A DNA stretch of 31,813 nucleotides from Apostichopus parvimensis. Its lineage: Eukaryota > Echinodermata > Holothuroidea > Aspidochirotida > Stichopodidae. Below the pieces are notes generated by a model that did no database searches, had not been told where the DNA came from, and saw only the letters and a program-made list of their open reading frames with translations. The stretch is taken from NCBI GenBank assembly GCA_000934455.1, contig KN882636.1:144907-176719 (forward strand), given 5' to 3'. The translations under genes were made by a program, and so were the position numbers. Positions 1 through 12,100 of the stretch are shown here, piece after piece (the stretch's first letter is position 1; every line of letters starts with the position of its first letter).

Positions 1-120
1 GAAGATGGCATACTCAAAGGGTCTGGAGGACACCATCCTCCAGATATGTAACTGCTTTGGATTCTTAGGAATGTATTTCTTTCCTGGTTTAGCTTTAAGA
101 GCAAATTCTAAACAATTTCT
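1..120 (-). CDS. CaV1: CaV1 exon: III-IV linker end and start of domain IV S1 (cut by window edge)
   Basis: The 120 visible nt encode residues 730-769. The acceptor is tatcttgcag. It reads [20 protein letters not shown] and continues to [14 protein letters not shown], the start of IVS1. Vertebrate CaV1 has [20 protein letters not shown] and FEYLMF. No donor is seen because the exon runs past base 1. Confidence 0.95.
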
Positions 121-3100
121 CTGCAAGATATAAAAGATAAACGGAAATATATTTTAATGAATGTATGAAGAGTGGTTATAACACAGGGTGACAAAGGGTG
201 ACAAGGACAGCACTTACCAAATACTTAAAATCATGGTGCATTATAACAGCACAATTTATGCAGTTGGATAGTGCCAAGAGACTGTGAAGTGTTGGTCTAA
301 AAGCTTTTTCAAAAGCAAAGTTTTCCTAGCTACTAGCATTCGACAAATACGCACAAAATTTGAAAAGAAACAATTAAAAGGGTACAATGTTTTATACATG
401 CTTGCAAAGTAGAACTGCACTTTTACCATACAATGTGTGCATTTACAACGATCCATAGAACGTATTCTTAACAAACTGTTTTCTTAAATGGGCAATCCTT
501 CTCTCAATTGTGGAGGTATGACCAAATCTAGATGACGGTAGGAACCATCAAACAATATAATCCCGTACAAAAGGAAATAATAATTCTCATTTTTCTTCCC
601 ATTTATGTGGAGTTGAACTATGATATAAATCTGCTGCAGAAAAAAGTACAAGCATATTAACAAAGAAACAAATTACAGATACTACAAACCTGGTTTTTAT
701 CTAGTTCACAGTTTTTAAACTCTTGTTCACCCTCATTCTGAAATGTGACGATGACAAAACCGACGAATATATTGACCATGAAAAATGCGATGACGATGAT
801 GTAGGCGAAGAAGAATACTGCTACGACTTGGCGATAGTTGTAGATACGGCCGTGGTTAACCTCGTTGGAATCGATGGCAACATACAATAATCTGAAAATT
901 TAGTCAAAATAATGGATACAATTGCATACAAACATTAAACTGTAATAGAAAATACCCGTATTAAAAGTGTTGTATTACAAGGAATATTTGACAAGGTATT
1001 TGAATGGAAATATTTGAATAGGAAATATTTGCATAGGAAATATTTGAAATGGAAATATTTGAATGGAAATAAGGTATGAAAAAGAAAAAACAGAGCCGAC
1101 TAACCGAACGTAAGCAATACCTGATTTTTCCACAAACTCCTGATTCTCCAATGATATGCACAATAAAGTAACTCACAGTAATTAAAGTAATTACCCATGC
1201 TCCTATACCTAAACTGCCTGTGTCAACGTGTCATGCATAGGATAGAAGGAGGAGTGGTACTGAGGGTGAGGTCGGGCAGGGGTGCGGGTCAGGTATAAAT
1301 GTTGGCATAGAGGTACTTTGAAATATGTGGAAAATACTTACTTAGGCCAGCCTTCAAATGTTGCAACAGTGAAGAGAGCCAACATGCCACTTAACACATC
1401 ATCAAAATGGAATTCATTACGCTCCCAAGTTCGATTCCTGATACTGTAACTATCCAAGTCTCCATCTTTATAGACAAAATACTTTCCCCTAGAGAATAAA
1501 ACAAAGCATAGATGATCAGGATATATTAGAGTCAATAATTAGAACTGCAGGCATGTTTTCTAATCTCAAATAAGATGCACTGACAACTGTGTGTACATCC
1601 AACACCCTGTATGCACCAATTACTTGCAGATACCCCTGTTCTATATATCAGGATACAAGATACTCTGGTTACTGCCCGGTATATCCAACACCATGTACGC
1701 ACTAACTACTTGAACGGGAAGCTTGCAGATACTCCTGTTCTAAACATCAGCTAACAAGATGCCATGATGGAAGAAACATGGAAATATAGGCCTCAAAGGA
1801 ACTGCTCGTACCACATGTGATAGTTGGATGTAATCGATATTGGATTCAACTACATACTGGCTGTTAATCCAAACAATAGTTTTGTGTTGTTTATCTTTTG
1901 GAAGATTAACGAAGATCGGAAAACAGACTATGGATTACTCCTGATGGAAACACACCTTACTTGACTTGAGCCCACAACCTCTTCAAGATGCTGGTTCTTT
2001 GCTAGCATGTAGCAGAATCAGGAAGAACAGGGGCCAGACCTCCCTCCCCCACGCCCACACCATCCCCCCCACCCCCACACCCTCCCACTTCAATGATGCA
2101 GTTTTACCATTTATTGTATACGCCACTAGTATGCGATACAGCCAGATACCACATGCTGCAGTGCTCTTAAGAAAACATTTTATGATTCAATGATGAATCA
2201 TATTGATAACTGTTTTTTTAATCTGTATCCCCCTCTAGAAAAAAAAATGTAAATCAATGAATTAATGGAAGGATTATAAAATAAATAATTGGACCAAAAG
2301 GTCTCTGCCCATTTCTAAGTTTTTCATATTTTCTTTTTTTTGTCTGGTCAATGATGGTTGGTATCTCAATACTTGTGAGGTATAGTCAGAATGAAAATCA
2401 CAAGCCCTGACATGTGGGAACATATGGAATACAACAGTGTGCACAAGATCGTTCATGGGCGATTAAATCATTTTTGCCTTTTTTTTTTTGCTTTTTCCTT
2501 ATTTTTTTTTTTTTGTTATTCCTTTTTTCCTTAAATTTTTCCCCGGCGTTTTTTGGGGGGAACACTAGGAATGGAATCACTGAAAATAACACTGCTGGTG
2601 TATGAAGGCCAGTTGTGTATTGTTGGACAGACATAGATAACATGCCTGAAACCATGAAGACTATAGGAAGAAAATTAAATTATTTATGTACTTTCTGGCT
2701 AATGCTTTGATTATACATAGAATCTATAGAAAACTACGGTTGAACAGACAGATTCCATTCTTGTGAATGGGTAGCTGAAGCGAGTGATTTAAGTTGCAAT
2801 TATATTTCTACTTGTATGATTTCGCTTCTCATATCTGAAAGGAAACTTTTCAAGGTTTCATTAAGCATCATGAATCATGCTTAAAGTCATATTTCCATGA
2901 TGGTTATCTTTGTAACGTATTGGAAGCAGCGAAAAGGCTAAAGTGCATCGGCAAACCATCAACGGAAAAACAGACTGCAACACCGAGAGCAATTTACGGA
3001 AGTGATGGCTGGAAAGTGATTGGAGCCAAAGACCTTAGGAATATAAGTCTTTGTGCTTCAACACCAAACTGAAGTTTCCCAACCCTAGCAGGTGACCATG

Positions 3101-6100
3101 ATTCCTGTTAGTAATACTTTTACTGAAGGGGGTGACGGGGGAAGTACCCCAATTTTCAGTTGATAAAATATGTAAAATTCAGCAGGGTGTGAAATTTCCA
3201 CAAGCTGTATGGATGTAGCTATATACTATGGGAACTAAAAGAGTAAATACTGGCAACAGAAAAAACCAGAATGGAAATAAAATCTTACTGGCATTCTGGT
3301 TCAGTTAATTTCTCTGCGTCTGAGCATGAGTAGAATCGTCCACTGAAGAGTTGGACCCCGATACAGGAGAACATGAAGACCAATAGCAAGGTTACGAGCA
3401 TAATGTTGCCAATAGTCTTGATGGCAACAAATACACACTGGACAACATGCTGTTGAAAAAAGCAAGAGATATTAACATCATCATCGTGATCACCATCAAC
3501 ACCACCATCCTCACCAACCATCATCATCATTATCTTCACCACCACCACCATCATCGTCACCACCACCATTATCATCATTACCACCACCACCATCATCACC
3601 ACCACCACCACTACCATCATCATCATCAACAACACCACCACCATCATCATCATCACCACCACCATTATCATCATCAACACCACCACCACAATCATCATCA
3701 CCACCACCATTACCACCATCATCATCATCATCACCACCACCACCATCACCACCACCACTACCATCATCATCATCAACAACACCGCCACCGCCACCGCCAC
3801 CGTCACCATCACCATCACCATCATCATCATCATCATCATCATCATCATTATCATCATCATAACAAAGAGAGCAAAAAAGATGTGATTGATTGCTCCTAAA
3901 GCACCTTGCTGCCTTTGAGAAATACTTTTAACAACAGCCCCCCATTACCTGATCCGTCCCTCCCTCCTCTCCCTCCACCGGCCCCACCTCCTAATTGTCA
4001 TTGAAAATTTGTGCGACTTACTAGTAATATGAAGGGGAAAATATATGCTTTCTTTATTGATAAGATTATTAATAAGATAACAAATTTGGAAGAAGAAGAA
4101 AGCCGACGACGTCACAAGATTGATATACAATCTACAATACAATTACAAATATTGTATTTGATTTAATATTATGTGATAAACTTCATACCTTTAAACCTTT
4201 AGCTCTGTTGATGGCCCTCAATGGTCTCAGGACTCTAAGCACCCTAAGAATCTTGATAGTAGAAAATGGAGTATTACCATTGCTGGGGGGGGGGGTAAAA
4301 AAGACAAAACAGACAAAAAATGTTTAGAGGTTTTACAAAATAGATAAATAAAAAGTTCATACATTAAAAACTGAAGAATCATAATAGAAAAAATATGATT
4401 TTAATAATTTATATAATTTCATGATTAAATTCCTTTGAAAAACAACAAACAGGTGTGGCTTACTCTTTGATAGCCATGATTATGGAGATGAGGGAAACAA
4501 CGACCACAAGGAGATCTAACAAGTTGAATGCACTTCTACAGAAGGCACCTTGATGTAAAATCAACCCATAGGCAATGACCTGACAACAGAGAGAAATAAA
4601 AGATGATTGACAACAAAAACAAAGCATTCAAATATGTTCACGTTACAATGAAAAAAAATTTAATGGTTTTGTGGCTAGATCTCATTTCTGTCAAATATCT
4701 CAGCCTTAAATATCAGCAGTGAAGACAGCTAGCTATTTTATGATGCTATAAGCAGTCACAAGGTAGAAGTGGAGGGGCTTACAGCTTACACTTCAATTTA
4801 CAGTTTATGCTCATTTTGGAATATTTTACAATTTGGAAGACCATTTCAAAAGCAAAAACCCTGGATTTCCCATGCCTCACTTTAGCCAGTCAGGCCCACA
4901 ACCTGGTTTCAATGCTTCTAATGCCACAGCCATTTATCCATTATCAATTAAAGCACTGGTCTTAGAACAAAAACTGCTTCAAACCTTTTCTGACTATTAG
5001 AAGAATCATATTTAATATGTTTCATACTTCAAAATGTCCACTATTAATTAGTCTTAATTAGTCATTATGATTTAGCTGATTTTTTGGGGGATGAGTGTAT
5101 GTATTGTTTTGTATCTCTTTCCCCCTTCTTTCTTTACAAATGAATACTACGTGGAGTGGGACACCAAATTTAAATATCTTTTACGTGAAAGAAAAATATT
5201 ATTCCATCTGAAAGAAGCATTTCTTATCTCAAACTTCCACAGTATAATGTATTAAAAACTGATGTCTATAACCCCTTCATTTTATTGTGGGTGGTTGAGT
5301 GTAGAGGGGTGTCTGACCCCCCCCCCCCAATATTCCTGACTACTATTACATCTCATCTTTTCACCCATTGATACTGTATGTATACAATGGTATTAGTATA
5401 CAACAAGAAGTACAATAGCTTTGTACCAAAGTTAATTGCACTTAAAGTTACCCATAGAGTAACTTATCTAAACTTATCTGGCAATTGAGGTTTCCCTTCC
5501 AGTTTCAAAACAGCTCTATCTTTTTAATTCCTTTCAAGTGAAGGTTTAACTGCCACCTTATTAGCAGTAAATTTGATCCCATTCATCACTTAGCTTACAT
5601 TACTACAGTCCTCCCCTCTTCTTATTTGTTTTATCTTGTATCTATTTGTCTATCTGTCTATTTGTCTATTTGTACCCTTTGTCTTGTTTATATATATATT
5701 GCTATATTCTATTTCTAGATCTTAAAGTTTACTAGCATTGTTACAAATTTATGATTTGTAGCATCCTGCATATGTGATATTCTTTGTTCCGCACTTTTAT
5801 GAATATTTTCTGTACAACTTGCGTATGAGAAAATAATCTCTAGACCCTTGTAAATCCTGGAAAATGCTGGCAGATGTAGAACTGCTGTGGGGATGGAGAG
5901 GGGTATGGTGGTGAAAGGGGCACTAGTGCATTTCTCCATTGTTCATGGAAACATACTCAAATGATGATAGTTTCCTCACCAATTAGCTGAATCTAGACAT
6001 GAACAGACACACTAATCTTAGAATTTTCAAAGTAACAAAAACACTTTAATGTGTCATCATAATTACAAACTGATAACATAAGAATACTAACAAATTAATG

Positions 6101-9100
6101 CATGAAAAACATACCTTTAAAACTATCTCAAAAGTGAAAATTCCAGAAAATCCATAATCAAACCAGTCCAAAATCTGTCAAAAATTATAAGAGGCAAGTT
6201 TGTCAAAGGTTTAGGCAGTGTTAGATACAACAATCTTTCACACAAATGCAGGCTACACAGTTGTATCAAACCTATTAACAAATAACACAAATAACAATCA
6301 AAAATATTAATTAAACAAAACAGCTATAAATATAACAATAATTCTTCGGGGGGAAATGTTACAATTTTTCTTTTTTTTCCATAACCAATGATCTCTCTGC
6401 ATAGGCTGGGGTGGTGGAGTGGGGTGGTGGAGGGTGTGGCAATAGGGTGTGGGAGGAAGAAGAGAAATACAGCATGTGATGAAGTGCGAGAAGGATCAAC
6501 ACCACACAAAGTCTATCATCTACCATCACACACAGAAAAATATATTCTTAATAAATAGTTTGTGAAACACAACACAGAACAGAGACATTATGTTGTGTGG
6601 GCAGTTGCAAATTGAAATTTAGATTTCAAATTTACCAAAGCCTATATGTAAAGTTGTGAAGTTAATGATTCTTCATTAAAAACAAATAGAATGTCAGTGA
6701 CACTTAGTGCATGGGATGTGATTTTGCAGGACAGGAGGGTGGGGTTGGGAGGGGAGGGGGAGGAATGGAAGGAACAATTCAGGAGAAGTGGATAAAGAAT
6801 CAAGTAGAAAGTGACAGCCTTCTTCTTAAAATTGAAGTTTGGTAATATGACTAAATATATGGTGCAAAAGATTTTATCACATATACTTAGTAGTTCTTAT
6901 TAGTGGCAAGAACATATATGACTAGGACACACCTTTGCTTCATTCATCAAAGGCAATTTCCCTATAAAGAACAAAACATCCTGCTATTGAGATGTTATAA
7001 ACATGGCTACCAAACAGCACATCTCATATTCTTGCCTCTTTTAAGAAGTACTTAAATATTTTATCCCATATCTTATGCTTTTGCTGGTGGTTAACTCCTT
7101 GCTCTCAATAGTTTTTTTCCCTTTGTATCATTTCTTGTGACTTTTGCACAGTGCCTTGAGCACCTTGTTGACATTATGTGTGCATTATAAATGCTCATTA
7201 TTATTATATTTATCATTATTACAAAACTTGGTTATCACAAAATGACAAGCAAATGTCATGGCAGTGTCCTTTGAAATATGAGGAAATGACCAACATCTAC
7301 TTTTTGGCATCAGAAAGGGAGAAAAGTTGGTGGGATTATTGTGCACATTTTGCCATGATGATTAATACAAAATGGGCAGAGGAAGGAGGGGGGGGGAAGA
7401 ATTAGATTATCCAATCATGCAGATAGGGGGGGGGGAACTGATAGAATAGGATTTAAAATACTTGCCAGATGAAGTGCATTTCATGCATAAACAGTTACTA
7501 CAAAGTAAGGACAAAAGACACAAGATTTGGGATTATCTCCGTCAACATGCAGCCAGTACTACAAGAAGACTTGCTAACACAGAAAAGCACTGAGGAACAA
7601 CTGCAGGTTAAGAGAAGAAAATACTTCAACATTTTCAACAACGTAGTATAGTAAGAAAACATCAATATTTATCACAAAAACAAAAAAAAAATGATAAAAT
7701 TTAAAAGCAAAATGTATCAATCGCTAGCCTATAAAAGCAAAAAAACCTAATTTGAAATCAAGTGAATGTTGTTTTGTTTATCAGGAACATACATGCACAC
7801 TACAAACATGAAATAACTGTCAAGTATCTACCACCTGTTGGTATTTTATTACTGGACTCAAATTTTACCAATCCATATTACTACACAAAGCTCTTTATCC
7901 AATACTGTAAAATTGGCACATTTCCCTTTTTGAAATTAAAATTTTGGTTTAATAGTAGACCATCAGAGAAACAACAGAAACCACCAAGTTGATCTCTCTA
8001 ATACAATGAACCATTTAAGCTCATATAATGTACGTTTCACAGGGGATAAAAATCAACTAATTTGGATATTATCTGTAAAGCCAAACCCAATTGATAACAA
8101 TTGTGTTGGCTGCCCTTCTCTGTTCGCAAAAAATATGATTTTCAACAAGACTGTCAGCAAAAAAAAAACACTAAAATGGATTGTCCAGATGAAAATTTAT
8201 TATGTCCCTGCATGATAAGAGGAGGAAGTTATTGTAAGTTTCCTGGTGAAGTTTGCATTGAACTCCTATATACAGTATTCAAGATATCAGCATTCGAAGT
8301 TTACAGTTTTGCACCCAAAGTGAACTTGAAGCATTCTATGTTTTTCTTGGGGATACATCTTAATATGAACACCCTACAGTCATTGGTTAATAATTAATAT
8401 TTCAACTCCTGGAAATGCCCTCAGGACTAGTACTAGAGCATGAGATATCAAAACAAGAACGATTTGATTTATTAGTTTGGGGTTTTCCCTTTCCTTGTAG
8501 TTCTTCAAAATAACTTCAATATGGTTTTATTCAAAAGGTGGGAAGAAATTGTGAAATTTAATCTATATTTTATATACTCATTTCATATTTGAAGATTATA
8601 ACAAAATTTCCAAATACTTTGATTTCGAGAGAAGAGCTATTATCAGATTCTTAATACAGTCAAAATCTCCCACAATTTACATAATGGTTAGCTTCCAAAG
8701 TCAAAATTTTCAACCTTTTTATCTTGTGAATTTAAGTCTTTACTATTGAAATTTCAGTTCTTTATCTTGCAAGTTTAAATTTAACTGAAACTTTTGACTT
8801 TGAGGTAGGTAGCCATAAGTTGAAATGTTCCTTCCGGGCCAACATTATCCAGTAAATTGTCCATACTCACAGCCGTTGCTTGGAGGGCTTTGTTTCAAAA
8901 CTGAAACTAAGAACTACAAAAGGCATGCATAGATAATAAAAAAATAAACATCTTACATCGTTCCTTCTTTTGTCTATATCTCGAGGATCTTCAGCTGCAA
9001 GCATTGCACTACTGACGAGGATCATAACGAGCACCACGTTAGTGAAATAGCTGTGATTGCAAACGAAGTAGCAGAGCTTACGAAACCTATACGAAAAGAA

Positions 9101-12100
9101 AACAAAAAATGAAAAGAAAGCAAATGAGTCACTGAATATTCATGAGATGTAAACTTTGTCTTGTGTGTCAATTTTGAATTCTTATTTCATTTTTAGTTGA
9201 TTTCTGCTTTAGCCTTTATATACCTTACTTCTTGATGAAATTTTACATAATTTAACCATTTTCTTTGTCTTTTGTATTAAATGGATGTAATATTTATTAG
9301 TGCTTAGTCAGCATATTCTACACACACACACTATCCTGTCTGTTTTGTGACCAAGTTCATCCTCCATTTTGTCACAGCATCATCATCACCGTTTCATGTT
9401 CAATAATCATGTGTGTAGGGACAATTTCAATGTGTGTGACAGTCAATCTAAGGTTGAAGAGACATTGCCAAGATCCATAAAGAAAAAAAAAATGTGTTTA
9501 AAAGTTAATATGTAATCACATATCTTACAAAGAACTATCATGTTTAAAATAAAAGATGGGCTAAATATGTAACGAACTGACACACTTGGTTCTTGGTCAA
9601 GTCATTCTATGTTCAGTAATCACTGTTATGTATACATTTTAAATTGTTGTAATTCCCATATAAATACTCACTTACAAGTTACTTACACAGACCAGATGAC
9701 AAACATTCTAAAAGGTTATAATTTCAGCAATAAACTATTGGTTGGTTTGTGTGAGACACCACATTTATGTAATAAAGTTATCACTTTAATTACACCTTTA
9801 TTTTACCAGGGAATTTTCAGTTTCAGCATATTTTTGCTATCATTACTTAACCAATTGAATTCTGATAGCAAAAATTTGTGATAAATCCTCACCCATTCTC
9901 TGGCCCAAATACAAAGAGTGAAGATGCTTTTGGCATAGGTTCCTTGCGGGTGGGCATTTTTATTTCAGACATCCTTCGAGGCCTCGCTCCCGAGGTCGTC
10001 ACCGTATCGTCTGCTTCTTCCTCCTCACCTTCTTCTTCCACATCTTAAGAAATTGACAAAGAATAAACATACCTAGAGTGTTAAGCCCATATAATCTTTG
10101 ACTTTTGAAGAAACAAATTATTTGGATTTTCTTTTACTGTAATCTTAATATCAAAATATAATACCTGTATCGGTCTCTAGGGATTATAATTATCAGTTTG
10201 CTATGAAACATCAACACACTAAAGAAACCTTTATCCACCAAACTCTGATAAGAAGAATCTTTCATCAAGTAAAGCTCCCCTCTTTATTTTTACAAATGAA
10301 TACCAATTATTATAGACAGTAGATGATTTCACACATTTTCCCCAGATTAAAATATATCCCGTCGCTGAGCCGTTAGAAGACATCTCAAGATGCTATTATA
10401 CAAATAATGAATGGTTATGAGTGCAATAGTGCAAATATTTCATGAGTTGAAAGATGGAATGTTCCATTCAACGAGGCGCAGCCGAGTTGAATGGAACAAA
10501 TTACATCTTTCAATGAATGAAATATTTGCACTATTGCACGAATGGAAACCATTCATTATTTGTTTTATACAACACCTTCAAATTTGGATATAATTGGATG
10601 TAAAATGCACTCATGCAACAGATTGTTTTGAACAGACAGGTTTTTCTGCTCTCTTACCATTGAAAAAAGTGATATCCAAAAAGTATAACCCATGGTTCTA
10701 TTTAATAGAGTGCAATAGAGTGGATTTTGCATGCAATCGACGAGCAATTGACCAATCAAATGGCCGGAATATAATTAGGTGTTGTATAAAGGGACGTATC
10801 CGCTGAGCCTGTTAGAAGACATAGCAAAATGCAATAGGGACATCTACACTGAGCCGTTAGAAGACATATCGAGATGCGATAGGGACATCTACACTGAGCT
10901 GTTAGAAGACACATTAAGATGCGATTGGGACATCTCTCACCTGATTCTTTCAATGACTTTCTAGCTTCTTCATCTTCTTCACTTTTTATCTGTGAAAGGA
11001 AAAGTAGATATCGACTGATAAAGCAAACTATACAAATTTCAAAGAAAGGTTAACTGGTATACAGTCATTTAAGATGAATATTTCAATTATTTATGATCTT
11101 AAAAACAATGTCTCTGAACAATATATATGTTTAACAGTCAAAGATCATGACATTCAATGATAAACTATTGCACATTAGAGTGCAATGGGGTTTTGTTGTT
11201 TGTCAATAGGCTCACATTTATGTACTGGATGGGTGAAGATAAGTCTAATATGCTATATAATACACTGTATAAATCATGTTGATAAAGAATTTCTTTATAA
11301 AGTCAAATTATTTTCCAGCCACCCAATGGTATTTTTCTTGTTTTTCACTGACCTTTTCGTTTTCACTGTCCATTGATCTAAGAGTGAAGAAAGAAACAAC
11401 AAAATTAATGCATAACTTATCACTTGAATGAAGCCCAAAATGAAAGATTTAGACTGGGACAATGAGTGTGGGTATGAAGACATGACCATGGCTTATCATG
11501 CTTCAAATTCATTTGCACAATATATACAATATTAACAATTTTACCCTTCTCATTTCTAAGTTGTAAGTGAAGTTGTAAACAATTTTATCACACCCCACCT
11601 CTCCTCCCCATACTCTCAAACCTCAAAAGTCAATTTTTTTTGGTTCTTTCATAGATGAAGAAGTTACAACCTGATTTTGCAGTTTATATTTACCTAGATT
11701 TATGGTTGTAAACTTCATTTTTCAGAGCCTTTTTCTTCTCTTGTAGCCTTTTAGGTCCTCTTATAACTCCAGAAGGGTCTACACCAGGTGGTAACTGTTT
11801 GGACAAATCTAAATCTTCCTTCCTTCTTATCGACTTTTTCTTCTTTTCTTCTTCTTTTTCCTTCTCGTAAGCAGTTAAGCTTTCCGCATCGGCTAGATTG
11901 TCCACAGCGATGGCCAAAAACACATTGAGAAGTATGTCTGGAGGAGTCGGGCTAAGGAATGCTTTGTACATCTACCTGGTGTTAGTGACAGCAAGTTATA
12001 TTATAAACCTTTATACCAGTTTAACAAAACAAATCTAGCAAGGTATGAGTCTTAACAATGAATTTAGTATTAAGCCAAAAATGCAAAATAAAACAAAATA

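Larger units (their letters stand above)
10044..10940 (-). other. CaV1: CaV1 intron, 897 bp, filled by minisatellite and nested palindromic elements
   Basis: A 45-bp minisatellite abuts the donor, and about 392 bp of palindromic transposon-like sequence interrupts it (10397-10788). Only about 300 bp next to the acceptor look like ordinary intron. Confidence 0.9.
10359..10940. repeat. Minisatellite, 45-46 bp unit, interrupted by an insertion
   Basis: Three adjacent units start at about 10805, 10851 and 10896 (gagccgttagaagac core, then atgcgatagggacatct). A further unit with the same core lies at about 10365-10395. Units one and two are separated by the element at 10397-10788. The last unit merges into the donor site at 10940. 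Confidence 0.9.

Noticed and set aside
3447..3899. Plus-strand 150-codon frame rich in histidine, and its Met/Val-rich minus-strand shadow
   Set aside because: Both are translations of the triplet microsatellite. Only the last part of the minus-strand frame (3289-3449) is a real exon.
10803..10940. CRISPR-like regularly spaced repeats
   Set aside because: The units are contiguous 45-46 bp minisatellite copies in an animal intron, without unique spacers.
11938..11971. Extension of the IIS6 exon upstream in the open frame (starting [12 protein letters not shown])
   Set aside because: It would replace the conserved GNY sequence of IIS6. The acceptor at 11938-11939 restores GNYILLNVF with the upstream exon.
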